Shown here in pieces: positions 26,025 to 34,976 of a DNA stretch of 64,000 nucleotides. Position 1 is the stretch's first letter, and each line of letters starts with the position of its first letter. Source of the DNA: Ferruginibacter sp050611725. GTDB taxonomy: Bacteria > Bacteroidota > Bacteroidia > Chitinophagales > Chitinophagaceae. Where the stretch lies: the NCBI RefSeq assembly GCF_050611725.1, contig NZ_JBODJB010000001.1, forward strand, positions 1,550,001 to 1,614,000, written 5' to 3'. The translations under genes and the position numbers were made by a program. Below the pieces are notes generated by a model, which worked only from the letters and a program-made list of their open reading frames with translations, made no database searches and was not told where the DNA came from.

Positions 26025-26885
26025 ATGAATTTCAAAAAGCTATTATTCGTTTGTTTACTTTTTGCTTTTGCTAATACTGCAACTGCACAAATAGGAATGG
26101 GTGTTGGTGTTTTAGGAAGTGCTATAAATAAAAAGAAAGAAAAAAAAGCGAAAGCAGCTGCTGAGAAAGCTGCACAAGAACAGGCTGTAAAAGACAGTAT
26201 TGATAATGCACAGAAGGAACTGGCAAGGATTGAATATCAAAAGCGACAGGATTCTTTAGACGTGATAGCTAAAGCCGAAAGAAAAATTGCTGACTCTATA
26301 AAAGATGCAGAAAAAAAAGCAAAAAAACAGGAGGCTGAACAAAAAGCAAAATTATATTCACGACCAACCTGGGAAAAATTAGGCATGGATTCTGTTGAGT
26401 TTCGCAATCACTACGGTTCTGATTATGAATATAGCATACAAAAACAGAAGGCCAGCGATAGTTGGTGTAAATACACTACATTTTTGTATGGTGTAAAATA
26501 TGGGTATACAGATTTTATTGTTTCGTACCTAGAGAGTAAGGGATGGGAATATGATATGAAAAAAACAACAGCACTACTTACATTCAAACTTAAACGATAC
26601 AATGGTGAAACTGAGGCAAACGAAGTAATCAATATGAGTTTCCCTTTGGATAAAAATAGCAGGATCACTGGTGGTACAATTACCGGTACATCGAGTGCAA
26701 TCATCAGATTGTATATCGATTACTGGGATAGCCAATTAAAGAGCACTCCACAGGGGACCGGTACGTATTATGATTACGGATCGGATAAGATCATCTTCAA
26801 ATGGGTGGCAGGTAAACCGGTTATAACAATAACTAAAGGGCTTGTGAGTTTCGAATTTGAAGCTGCTTCAAAAAAATATCAGTAG
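26025..26885 (+). CDS. secreted protein with N-terminal charged coiled coil
   Basis: The 286-residue protein has a signal peptide (MNFKKLLFVCLLFAFANTATAQ) and a long Lys/Ala/Glu-rich helix (about 35-115: KKKEKKAKAAAEKAAQEQ and following) that should form a coiled coil. A globular C-terminal part (about 120-286) contains WEKLGMDSVEFRNHYGSDY. I recognise no family. The ATG at 26025 was chosen because the signal peptide starts there; the frame is open for 59 more codons upstream but these overlap the divergent gene and look non-coding. Converges on a DUF4242 gene. Confidence 0.75.
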   Translation: MNFKKLLFVCLLFAFANTATAQIGMGVGVLGSAINKKKEKKAKAAAEKAAQEQAVKDSIDNAQKELARIEYQKRQDSLDVIAKAERKIADSIKDAEKKAKKQEAEQKAKLYSRPTWEKLGMDSVEFRNHYGSDYEYSIQKQKASDSWCKYTTFLYGVKYGYTDFIVSYLESKGWEYDMKKTTALLTFKLKRYNGETEANEVINMSFPLDKNSRITGGTITGTSSAIIRLYIDYWDSQLKSTPQGTGTYYDYGSDKIIFKWVAGKPVITITKGLVSFEFEAASKKYQ

Positions 26886-26892
26886 TTGGCTT

Positions 26893-27165
26893 TTATTCCG
26901 CAGTAGCCGGGTCAATGATCGCAGCAACCAGGCTCACTGAATTAGCAGGGAATCCACCCTGCTGGGCATGTTCACGAACCATTGCTTCGTTTGGTGCAAG
27001 ATATACGCAGTATATTTTATCGGTAGTAACATAACTGTGTATCCATTGTATTTGCGATCCCATTTTACTCAGTACACCGCAAGATGTTTGTGAGATCGCT
27101 TTGAGTTGTTCTGCTGATAAATTTCCTGCACCCGGAATTTCTCTTTCTATAACATACTTTGGCAT
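26893..27165 (-). CDS. DUF4242 (SCO4226-like, nickel-binding) protein
   Basis: The 90-residue ferredoxin-like-fold protein matches DUF4242: MPKYVIEREIPGAGNLSAEQLKAISQTS, QWIHSYVTTDKIYCVYLAPNEAMVREHAQQGGFPANSVS. A structural relative from Streptomyces coelicolor (SCO4226) binds nickel; whether this one does is not known. Monocistronic. Confidence 0.88.
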   Translation of the reverse strand: MPKYVIEREIPGAGNLSAEQLKAISQTSCGVLSKMGSQIQWIHSYVTTDKIYCVYLAPNEAMVREHAQQGGFPANSVSLVAAIIDPATAE

Positions 27166-27404
27166 AACTATAAATTTTAATGAATGATTGAAGAGTATTA
27201 AATCTACTGCTTTGTTCTAAGAAATGCAATAGCAATATTTAGATATTGAGTTATGAGATCTGGGGAGTGATTTTTTGGATATTATTCAATCTGCAGTTAA
27301 TCAGGCTAACACGATACTCAATAAAAGTGTAATTTTTTTTAGAATCCAGAATCCATCCTGATAATTCTCTCGTACTTGTTTTTTTACACACTTAAATCTA
27401 TTTT

Positions 27405-28979
27405 ATGTTCACTAAAACCTCAATAAAAACAGCATTCGTATGCTGTTTACTCAGCAGCATCTTTTTTTCTTGTAAAAAGGAAATGGACCATACTTCCGCT
27501 GCCAACAGACCAACAGAAAAAAATACTGGGAAGGCTCCAAACAAAGGAACCATGTTTTATGCATTGACAGCCTCAAATGAATTGGTTGCTTATATTTCTG
27601 GCAACCCATTGATAGAAAGGAGTTCAATGTCCATCACAGGTTTGCAGGTGGATGAAAAAATACTGGCCATTGATTTCAGGCCGGCCACGGGGCAATTGTA
27701 TGGCGTATCCAATCAAAGTAGAATATATATCATCAATTTAAATAGCGGTGTTGCTTCACCGTTGGGTGCTTCATTTGCGCCTGCTATCAATGGTACGTCT
27801 GTTGGCCTTGATTTTAATCCTACAGTAGATCGTATCAGATTGGTAACAAATATGGGACAGAACTTACGCCTGAACCCTGAAACAGGGTTGGTTGTTGCAA
27901 CGGATGGAAATATTTCTCCTTCAACTGCGATGGTGTCTGCTGCTGCGTATACAAATAGTTTTGCAGGCGCAGCAACTACTACTTTGTATGATATTGATGT
28001 TGCTACCGATAAATTATATATCCAAAATCCACCCAACAATGGCACGTTGGTTGAAGTAGGCTCATTGGGAATACAAGCAGATGGCGAAGCAGGTTTTGAT
28101 ATAGCTGCTGATAATTCAGTTGCCATTGCAGCCTTGTACGGCCGTGGTTATGAAGATGGGCAAGATGCAATGAGTAATGGTAATAAATATCGTTTCTATT
28201 ATATTGATCTTGCAACAGGAGTAGCTACCAATGCCGGTAAAACCGACCGTCAAATAATTGGTGTTGCAATACCAACTATGCCTGTTGCATATGCCGTTGA
28301 TAATTCCAATCGCTTATTGATCATGAATCCATCAACCGGAACTGTTGTAACAAAAAACATTACCGGTATCGATGCAGGAGATATGATCGTAGGGATTGAT
28401 ATGCGTCCTGTATCAGCACAGTTATATGCACTTGGGGCTAACAGTCGCCTGTATACGATAAATTTGGCAACTGGAGCAGCTGCCGCAGTAGGAGCTTCGG
28501 CATTTGCAACACCACTGAATGGTACAAGTTTTGGTTTTGATTTCAACCCTACTGTTGATCGTATCAGGGTTGTAAGTAATACCGGACAAAATTTAAGATT
28601 GCATCCTGTAACAGGAGGTGTTGCAGCGGTAGATCCCAATCTCAATCCTGGTACACCATCGGTAGATGCAGTTGCTTATATCAATAGTTTTATTGGGTCT
28701 ACTACAACTATTTTATATGATATTGATGCTTCAACAGATATGCTGTATCAACAAAATCCTGCAAACGCAGGTACTTTGATAAATGGAAAATCATTGGGTA
28801 TTAATATTGATGCTGATAATGGTTTTGATATAGGGGGTACTTCTAATAAAGCTTGGGGAGTATTTAAAGTAGGTGCTCAAACAGGTTTATACAATGTTGA
28901 TCTTGCTACAGGACAAGCAACATATATGATGGCTGTACCTTATAATGTAAAAGGCTTTGCGGTAGGATTAGGTTTTTAA
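27405..28979 (+). CDS. lipoprotein with two tandem DUF4394 repeats
   Basis: The 524-residue protein has a lipoprotein signal with lipobox FFSC and Cys23, then two copies of DUF4394 (about 48-285 and 290-524). Matching blocks are FNPTVDRIRLVTNMGQNLRL / FNPTVDRIRVVSNTGQNLRL, 'TLYDIDVATDKLYIQNPPNNGTL' / 'ILYDIDASTDMLYQQNPANAGTL', and 'ALTASNELVAY' / 'AVDNSNRLLIM'. Each copy probably makes a beta-propeller. Extracytoplasmic; function unknown. The internal duplication is clear, with the copies still highly alike. Confidence 0.9.
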   Translation: MFTKTSIKTAFVCCLLSSIFFSCKKEMDHTSAANRPTEKNTGKAPNKGTMFYALTASNELVAYISGNPLIERSSMSITGLQVDEKILAIDFRPATGQLYGVSNQSRIYIINLNSGVASPLGASFAPAINGTSVGLDFNPTVDRIRLVTNMGQNLRLNPETGLVVATDGNISPSTAMVSAAAYTNSFAGAATTTLYDIDVATDKLYIQNPPNNGTLVEVGSLGIQADGEAGFDIAADNSVAIAALYGRGYEDGQDAMSNGNKYRFYYIDLATGVATNAGKTDRQIIGVAIPTMPVAYAVDNSNRLLIMNPSTGTVVTKNITGIDAGDMIVGIDMRPVSAQLYALGANSRLYTINLATGAAAAVGASAFATPLNGTSFGFDFNPTVDRIRVVSNTGQNLRLHPVTGGVAAVDPNLNPGTPSVDAVAYINSFIGSTTTILYDIDASTDMLYQQNPANAGTLINGKSLGINIDADNGFDIGGTSNKAWGVFKVGAQTGLYNVDLATGQATYMMAVPYNVKGFAVGLGF

Positions 28980-29000
28980 AATGAGACAAAGAGGTGAACG

Positions 29001-29034
29001 GAAAAGGAGATTGTGTATTCAATCTCCTTTTTTA
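29001..29034. terminator. bidirectional terminator
   Basis: Perfect 12-bp arms AAAAGGAGATTG and CAATCTCCTTTT around a 6-nt loop lie between the convergent DUF4394 and small coiled-coil genes. Confidence 0.88.
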
Positions 29035-29058
29035 TTGATTTAAGTTAGACGAGTAGAA

Positions 29059-29247
29059 TTATATTTCGAGTTTTTCCAGAACCACCAGCGTTTCTAAAAA
29101 TTCATTCCAGGCGGATTGCCATTTGTCTTTGGCAGTCATAATGCTTTCGGCATGTTCAGCTGCAAATTCTCCTTTATTTTTTATGAGCTCTTCAATTTTT
29201 TCGAGCGCTTCTTTATTCAGTTCTTCTAAACGTTTACTATGTTCCAT
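29059..29247 (-). CDS. small helical protein, unknown function
   Basis: The 62-residue highly charged, all-helical protein (EELNKEALEKIEELIKNKGEF ... WQSAWNEFLETLVVLEKLE) has a regular heptad pattern. It lies between two good terminators and has an ATG. Composition looks like a real protein rather than a chance frame. No family recognised. Confidence 0.6.
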   Translation of the reverse strand: MEHSKRLEELNKEALEKIEELIKNKGEFAAEHAESIMTAKDKWQSAWNEFLETLVVLEKLEI

Positions 29248-29272
29248 AATATTTTTTTATGAGGGGGTAAAT

Positions 29273-29308
29273 AAAAGATGGGTCTAATTAAAACTCGACC
29301 CATCTTTA
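29273..29308 (-). terminator. terminator-like hairpin upstream of the small helical gene
   Basis: 11-bp arms AAAGATGGGTC and GACCCATCTTT around a 12-nt loop, with a T-rich exit on the minus strand. It would stop transcripts coming from the FISUMP fragment. Confidence 0.65.
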
Positions 29309-29472
29309 AAAAAACAAACTGTGAGTAGAGTGTAAATATAGATCAATAGTGTTGGGGTATATTACACTATTTGTGAATAGAGTTATATAATTCACAGATT
29401 GGTAATTACGAGTTGTGGATTTATTTTTGATGAAAAGATACTGCATTATAAAGTCAGGATAGCGGAGTGTAT

Positions 29473-29751
29473 TTAGTCTTTCAAGCACCTTACAGAATAT
29501 CCGTAAGTTTTGTTTCTGATATCTTCTTGTACAGAGGCTTCAGCCCAGTTTAAAAAATAAACATTAGCATAGGTTGCGTTGAATGCTGTTTTTCTCCAGT
29601 AAAAACAATAGCTATTTTCATCATAAAATGCCGTCGCATCATAAGCTCTTACTCCAGTTCCGATAACACTAAAACCACTAGAGTTGGTAGCGCCTTCATT
29701 GGGTGTAGTCCAATGATTTAATCCTGCTTCTTTTAAAAATTTTTTGCACAT
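29473..29751 (-). pseudogene. FISUMP-domain fragment (N-terminally truncated)
   Basis: The 92-residue frame matches only the C-terminal part of the Fibrobacter succinogenes major paralogous (FISUMP) domain: 'LKEAGLNHWTTPNEGATNSSGFS', 'SYCFYWRKTAFN' and the end 'GYSVRCLKD'. Complete proteins have a signal peptide or lipobox and the preceding 'Y.WYAVNTGKLCPTGWHVP' section; both are missing here. An in-frame stop lies two codons before the ATG, so the frame cannot extend. It may be a decayed cell-surface lipoprotein gene. If it is expressed, the product would lack an export signal. Confidence 0.6.
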
Positions 29752-29774
29752 TTTTTAAATATCGTACATTAAAT

Positions 29775-29828
29775 AAAAAGCTCAACAACGCCATGCCGTA
29801 CAAGTGATTGACACAACGATGTTGAGCA
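29775..29828 (-). terminator. terminator of the amino-acid permease gene
   Basis: Arms GCTCAACA (29780-29787) and TGTTGAGC (29820-29827) enclose a 32-nt loop. On the minus strand the structure is followed by CTTTTTATTT, consistent with stopping the permease transcript, whose coding region ends at 29858. Confidence 0.6.
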
Positions 29829-29857
29829 GAATTACAAATGCTTGTAATAAAAATATT

Positions 29858-31342
29858 TTAATCCTCCTTCTTCGGATTTCTCAACTTACTATTCTTAGCG
29901 CTGTACGTAAAATAAATAATGATCCCAATAGCCAGCCATCCAAACAAACGCAACCAATTGGTCCAGCCGAGGCCAAGCATCATTAATAAACAAGCCGCAA
30001 CACCGAGTATTGGCACTAACGGTACCCAGGGTGTTTTGAACTGACGAGGAAGATCAGGATCTGTTTTACGAAGTATAATAACGCCAATGCATACCAGACA
30101 AAAAGCAAACAGTGTTCCAATGCTTGTCATATCGCCGACAATATCTCCGGGTACAAATGCTGCAAACAAACCTACCATTACTAGAATGATGAGGTTGGCT
30201 TTATAGGGTGTTTTAAATTTAGGATGTACGGCACTAAATGCTTTGGGTAACAAACCATCTTTACTCATAGAATAAAAAACCCTTGATTGTCCTAATAGCA
30301 TTACCAGTATTACAGAAGAGAATCCGGCAAGGATAGCAACCGTAACCAATTTGCCCAGCCAGCCGTAACCTGCCATATATTTATTGATTACAAATGATAC
30401 AGATGCCTCTTTGCCCGATGTTCTGAAATCTTCTACAGTGGCAACACCTGTTAATACATGCGCAAATAGGATATATAGAATGGTACACACTACCAATGAA
30501 CCTAAGATACCGATCGGCATATCCCGTTTGGGATTCTTGGCTTCCTGCGCTGCCGTACTAACGGCATCAAAACCAATAAAGGCAAAGAACACCACACCGG
30601 CTGCACCTACAATTCCCCAGAAGCCTCCGAAATTATGACTGATACCCTGATGATCGGTATAAGTTGTTGCAGCAGGAATATATGTTTCGTGGTTTACCGG
30701 ATTGATAAAACCCCAACCAATGACAATGATCAAAATTACGATGGCTACTTTTGCAATTACAATAAGGTTGTTTACAAAAGCAGATTCCTGCGTACCTCTT
30801 ATCAATAATAAACTTAATGCAGTAACAATACCTAATGCTGGCAAATTAATGATGCCATGTACACCTTCTACATTGTGTTCAAAGGGCGAGTGGCACCACT
30901 CGTAGGCAATGGCTTTCCAATGCAATACATTTACCAGTAAATTATTTAAATATTCACTCCAGGCAATGCCAACGGTGGCAGCACCCACGGCATATTCCAG
31001 CACAAGATCCCAACCAATGATCCACGCAATAAATTCTCCCATGGTGGCGTAGCTATAAGTATAGGCACTACCTGCAATGGGTATAGAAGATGATAACTCT
31101 GCATAACAAAGTCCTGCTAAAGCACAACCAATTGCAGCCAGTATAAACCCAAGTGTTACAGATGGTCCGGCATTTTGAGCGGCTGCTGCAGCCGTTCTTA
31201 CAAACAAACCGGCACCAATGATGGCACCGATACCTAAAGCAACCAATGATGTTGCTGTTAATGTTCTTTTTAAACCTTTCTTGTCAGCATCTCCTGCATC
31301 TGCCATTAACTGGCTCAGTGGTTTTTTTACAAATAAACTCAT
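29858..31342 (-). CDS. APC-family cationic amino-acid transporter
   Basis: The 494-residue protein has 12 or more transmembrane helices. The start 'LKRTLTATSLVALGIGAIIGAGLFVRTA' is the APC-family G-rich first helix, and 'GFDAVSTAAQEAKNPKRDMPIGI' is the diagnostic segment after helix 6. Helix 3 'LAGLCYAELSSSIPIAGSAYTYSYATMGEFIAWIIGWDLVLEYA' matches the cationic amino-acid transporter (CAT) branch. It probably imports amino acids across the inner membrane. Upstream lies a REP-like structured element shared with the divergent symporter gene. Confidence 0.94.
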   Translation of the reverse strand: MSLFVKKPLSQLMADAGDADKKGLKRTLTATSLVALGIGAIIGAGLFVRTAAAAAQNAGPSVTLGFILAAIGCALAGLCYAELSSSIPIAGSAYTYSYATMGEFIAWIIGWDLVLEYAVGAATVGIAWSEYLNNLLVNVLHWKAIAYEWCHSPFEHNVEGVHGIINLPALGIVTALSLLLIRGTQESAFVNNLIVIAKVAIVILIIVIGWGFINPVNHETYIPAATTYTDHQGISHNFGGFWGIVGAAGVVFFAFIGFDAVSTAAQEAKNPKRDMPIGILGSLVVCTILYILFAHVLTGVATVEDFRTSGKEASVSFVINKYMAGYGWLGKLVTVAILAGFSSVILVMLLGQSRVFYSMSKDGLLPKAFSAVHPKFKTPYKANLIILVMVGLFAAFVPGDIVGDMTSIGTLFAFCLVCIGVIILRKTDPDLPRQFKTPWVPLVPILGVAACLLMMLGLGWTNWLRLFGWLAIGIIIYFTYSAKNSKLRNPKKED

Positions 31343-31421
31343 ATAGTATGTTTGGTTTGGTAAATGTATTAAATGGAAAAATAAGCATTTATATTAAAAT
31401 ATTTCACGAAAATTTGAATAG

Positions 31422-31566
31422 CCCCGACCTTTAGGTCGGGGATTTCATTAGATTTGAATGTTATACCATCTTGATTTTATAAGTAGTCCGAAGGACTGCG
31501 TTGAAATCTTAGATGGTATAATACCGATAGTATAAAGTATCGGATTAAATAATTGGATATCGGTAT
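31422..31566. repeat. REP-like nested palindromic element
   Basis: Three structures lie in series. First, CCCCGACCT-TT-AGGTCGGGG (31422-31441). Second, an outer stem TATACCATCT / AGATGGTATA (31462-31471, 31511-31520), with GATTT / AAATC inside and an inner hairpin AGTCC-gaa-GGACT preceded by GTAG (31483-31497). Third, ATACCGATA / TATCGGTAT (31521-31529, 31558-31566). The GTAG-plus-hairpin layout resembles REP sequences mobilised by RAYT transposases. No transposase is in the window. It fills the 244-bp gap between divergent transporter genes. Confidence 0.65.
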
Positions 31567-31586
31567 CGTACATAAATTAAAATAGC

Positions 31587-32963
31587 ATGAGCAAACAAAA
31601 ATCAGCATTCTTGTCATTAGGGCTCTTTACGATTGTTGCCATCTTACATTTTTTAAGTATCAATCATATTGTTGGATTATCGTCTTTGTTTTTGCAAATG
31701 TCGAGGTGGGTAGTAATTGCAGCTTTGATCATGTATGCATTGGCTAAAAGATCATTGACGACCTGGATATTGGTGAGCATGGTGATAGGCATTGAAGTGG
31801 GGTTAGATTACCCGGTATTTGCTCAGAACTTAAAAGTATTAAGTCAGATATTTTTACGGATGATCAAAACCATTATTGCACCGATTCTGTTTGCAACATT
31901 GGTGGTAGGTATTGCCGGACATTCGGATCTGAAACAAGTAGGACGAATGGGTTGGAAATCTATTTTGTACTTTGAGATCGTTACCACCATTGCTTTGGCC
32001 ATTGGTTTGATAGCGATCAATATTTCACAAGCCGGTGTGGGTATTCATATTCCTGAAGGATTTCATCAAGATATTCCGGAAGTAAAAGCACAAACATGGC
32101 AGGAAGTAGTGTTGCATATTTTCCCTGAGAACTTCGTGAAATCAATTTATAACGGGGATGTGTTACCAATTGTTGTGTTCAGCGTATTATTCGGTATTGG
32201 TTTGGCAATGTTAAGCGAAGAAAAAAGAAAACCCTTGTTGAAATTTTCGGAGAGCCTTGCCGAAACAATGTTCAAGTTCACCAACATCATCATGTATTTT
32301 GCGCCGATTGGCGTGGGGGCTGCAATTGCTGTAACAGTGGGGCATCTTGGATTAGATATTTTATTTTCTTTAGTAAAACTATTACTCACTTTATATGTAG
32401 CACTCATCGCATTTTTATTGGTAGTATTATTGCCGATTGCCTTGCTCATTAAAATCCCTATTAAGAATTTTATTAAAGCGATCTCGGAGCCTGTAAGTAT
32501 TGCATTTGCTACAACCAGCTCAGAGTCTGCTTTGCCGAGGGCAATGGAGAATATGGAAAAATTTGGTGTGCCACGTAAAATTGTTTCTTTTGTTTTGCCT
32601 ACCGGGTATACATTTAATTTGGATGGAACCACCTTGTATCTTTCTTTAGCATCTGTATTTGTTGCACAGGCTGCAGGGATACAAATGACCATAGGTCAAC
32701 AAGTGATCATGGGGCTAACGCTGATGCTTACAAGCAAAGGTGTGGCGGGTGTGCCGAGGGCATCACTTGTTATTTTATTGGGTACAGTGGCTTCTTTTGG
32801 TTTGCCCGTCTGGCCGGTTATGGCCATTTTGGGGATAGATGAATTGATGGATATGGCACGAACTTCTGTTAATGTTATTGGAAATACTTTGGCAAGTTGT
32901 GTTATTGCCCGGTGGGAAGGTGAGTTTGATAACGAAAAGGCCATTAACTTTACGGCCAATTAA
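31587..32963 (+). CDS. dicarboxylate/amino-acid:cation symporter (DAACS family)
   Basis: The 458-residue protein is of the glutamate/aspartate:H+ or Na+ symporter family. Signatures are 'IFLRMIKTIIAPILFATLVVGIAGH', the serine-rich hairpin 'TTSSESALPRAMENMEKFGVP', 'GYTFNLDGTTLYLSLASVFVAQAAGI' and 'SKGVAGVPRASLVIL'. It has two additional hydrophobic segments at the N-terminus compared with GltP/DctA. It probably takes up C4-dicarboxylates or acidic amino acids. First gene of a rightward run with dedA and an MFS transporter (gaps of 11 and 8 bp). Confidence 0.92.
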   Translation: MSKQKSAFLSLGLFTIVAILHFLSINHIVGLSSLFLQMSRWVVIAALIMYALAKRSLTTWILVSMVIGIEVGLDYPVFAQNLKVLSQIFLRMIKTIIAPILFATLVVGIAGHSDLKQVGRMGWKSILYFEIVTTIALAIGLIAINISQAGVGIHIPEGFHQDIPEVKAQTWQEVVLHIFPENFVKSIYNGDVLPIVVFSVLFGIGLAMLSEEKRKPLLKFSESLAETMFKFTNIIMYFAPIGVGAAIAVTVGHLGLDILFSLVKLLLTLYVALIAFLLVVLLPIALLIKIPIKNFIKAISEPVSIAFATTSSESALPRAMENMEKFGVPRKIVSFVLPTGYTFNLDGTTLYLSLASVFVAQAAGIQMTIGQQVIMGLTLMLTSKGVAGVPRASLVILLGTVASFGLPVWPVMAILGIDELMDMARTSVNVIGNTLASCVIARWEGEFDNEKAINFTAN

Positions 32964-32974
32964 ACAACCAATAC

Positions 32975-33670
32975 ATGATCGACTTTATCTTGTTAGATTT
33001 TAACTGGCATCAATTGTTGCAGCCGCAGTGGTATATAGAGAACGGTGGTTTGTGGATGTTGCTGTTTATTATTTTTGCTGAAACAGGATTGTTTGTTGGT
33101 TTCTTTTTACCCGGCGATTCACTTTTATTTGTTGCAGGTATATTGAGTACATCATTGGTAAACTCAGTTTCATTAAATACAGGAAGCGATTTTTTCAATT
33201 TATTGATCATTAGTGCCCTTTGTATCATTGCCGGAATTTTGGGTAATACAGTGGGATATTTGTTTGGCAGAAAAATCGGCCCTACAATGTATAGCTGGAA
33301 AGATCGTTTTCTTTTCAAGAAAAAATATTTGTATCAGGCGCATGAGTTTTATGAAAAACACGGTGGTGGTGCAATTGTAATGGCAAGATTTCTTCCTATT
33401 GTAAGAACATTCGCCCCTATTGTTGCAGGAATTGTTGGAATGGATAAAAAGAAATTTAGTTTTTACAATATCATCGGATGTATTGCATGGGTAACAACTA
33501 TGCTTTTTGCAGGTCATTATTTAAATGAATTTTCTAAACGACAATTTAATTTTGACCTAGAAAAACATTTAGAAGTTATTGTAATAGGTATTGTAGTTGT
33601 TACTACTGCACCTGTATTAATTAAATTATTTTTCGGGAAAAAGAAAAAACAGGACGGGCCTGTTCAATAA
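32975..33670 (+). CDS. DedA-family membrane protein
   Basis: The 231-residue protein contains the DedA signature 'FAETGLFVGFFLPGDSLLFVAGIL' and the reentrant-loop block 'ARFLPIVRTFAPIVAGIVGMDKKKF', followed by 'GCIAWVT'. DedA proteins are related to polyprenyl-phosphate and phospholipid flippases and affect membrane homeostasis. Basic tail KKKKQDGP. Cotranscribed with the symporter and the MFS gene. Confidence 0.93.
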   Translation: MIDFILLDFNWHQLLQPQWYIENGGLWMLLFIIFAETGLFVGFFLPGDSLLFVAGILSTSLVNSVSLNTGSDFFNLLIISALCIIAGILGNTVGYLFGRKIGPTMYSWKDRFLFKKKYLYQAHEFYEKHGGGAIVMARFLPIVRTFAPIVAGIVGMDKKKFSFYNIIGCIAWVTTMLFAGHYLNEFSKRQFNFDLEKHLEVIVIGIVVVTTAPVLIKLFFGKKKKQDGPVQ

Positions 33671-33678
33671 TTTATTCG

Positions 33679-34902
33679 ATGCAACAAAAATCTCCTTCAA
33701 TTTTTAACATTGCTGTACTGGTAGCCGCATTGGGTTACTTCGTTGATATTTATGACCTGCTTGCATTTAGCATTCTCCGTCAACCCAGCCTTGAAAGTCT
33801 TGGCCTAAACCCGGATCAGATAGATAGTCAAGGTTTGTTCATTATCAATGTACAAATGATCGGTCTTTTGATAGGTGGTATATTATGGGGTATTCTTGGA
33901 GATAAGAAAGGAAGACTGAGTGTATTGTTCGGTTCAATTCTTTTATATTCATTGGCAAATATTGCCAATGGATTTGTGCAAACTGTTCCGCAATATGCCT
34001 GGTGCCGTTTTATTGGTGGAATAGGCTTGGCGGGAGAATTAGGTGCAGGTATTACGTTGGTGGCTGAACTCTTACCGAAAGACAAAAGAGGTGTTGGTAC
34101 ATCATTAGTGGCAGGTATCGGATTAAGCGGGGCAGTATTGGCGTTTGTATTTAAGCAATTATTCGACTGGCGCATTTGTTATTTTATTGGAGGTGGATTA
34201 GGATTGTTATTGCTCGTACTTCGTGTATCTGTTGCCGAAAGTGGTATGTTCAATGCGGTAAAAACTTCTGCAGTACAAAAAGGTAATTTCCTTATGCTTT
34301 TTACCAATAAAGACCGGTTTAAGAAATATATGCTTTGTATTTTGATTGGCTTACCAACCTGGTTTGTTATTGGAATCCTGGTGTCATTCTCTAATAAATT
34401 CGCCACACATTTTAATATTCCGGGTAAGATCGATAGCGGTAAATCTGTGATGTATGCTTATGTAGCAATATCGATCGGAGATATTCTTGTTGGTTTATTA
34501 AGTCAATATTTGAAGAGTAGAAAAAAGGCTTTATACATATTCTACGGTCTCTCCATTATCGCCATGTTTATCTACTTTACTCAATTGTACAATTCAACAG
34601 CGAATCATCTGTATTGGGTATGCGGCTTTCTTGGGTTTGCTACCGGTTTTTGGGCAATATTTGTTACAATGGCGGCAGAGCAGTTTGGCACAAACTTAAG
34701 AGCAACGGTTACTACCACCGTTCCGAACATGGTAAGAGGCTCACTTGTTTTAACAACTATTTTATTTACAAGTTTACAAGGCAGTATGAGTTATGTGCAG
34801 GCAGGTGTCACAACCGGTGTAATTGTAATGTCTATAGCCATTGTAGCTGCATATTTTACAAAAGAAACATTCGGGAAAGAACTGGATTATGTTGAAAATT
34901 GA
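33679..34902 (+). CDS. MFS transporter, sugar/metabolite:H+ type
   Basis: The 407-residue protein has 12 transmembrane helices. The conserved loop between helices 2 and 3 is GGILWGILGDKKGRLSVLFGS, and helix 4 reads CRFIGGIGLAGELGAGITLVAELLPKDKRGVGTSLVAGIG, as in the SV2/aromatic-acid:H+ symporter-like group. The central loop is short. Substrate unknown. It begins 8 bp after dedA. Confidence 0.9.
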   Translation: MQQKSPSIFNIAVLVAALGYFVDIYDLLAFSILRQPSLESLGLNPDQIDSQGLFIINVQMIGLLIGGILWGILGDKKGRLSVLFGSILLYSLANIANGFVQTVPQYAWCRFIGGIGLAGELGAGITLVAELLPKDKRGVGTSLVAGIGLSGAVLAFVFKQLFDWRICYFIGGGLGLLLLVLRVSVAESGMFNAVKTSAVQKGNFLMLFTNKDRFKKYMLCILIGLPTWFVIGILVSFSNKFATHFNIPGKIDSGKSVMYAYVAISIGDILVGLLSQYLKSRKKALYIFYGLSIIAMFIYFTQLYNSTANHLYWVCGFLGFATGFWAIFVTMAAEQFGTNLRATVTTTVPNMVRGSLVLTTILFTSLQGSMSYVQAGVTTGVIVMSIAIVAAYFTKETFGKELDYVEN

Positions 34903-34907
34903 TTGGG

Positions 34908-34941
34908 AGATTTGATGATTTGAAAATTTGCTATTTGAAAG
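34908..34941 (+). repeat. intergenic 8-bp-period direct repeat
   Basis: ATTTG recurs four times at 8-, 8- and 7-bp spacing (GAGATTTG, ATGATTTG, AAAATTTG, CTATTTG). No inverted arm is seen. The unit is close to the one at 55059-55150. Confidence 0.6.
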
Positions 34942-34976
34942 CGGTACAGTTCTTGATATTTCATTAATAAAATTCA

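Noticed and set aside
31422..31566. Insertion sequence end between the permease and symporter
   Set aside because: No transposase and no target-site duplication that I can see; a REP-like element fits better.
32147..32692. 181-residue open frame opposite the glutamate-type symporter gene
   Set aside because: Antisense shadow of a well-conserved transporter; low-complexity sequence with no signal or domain.
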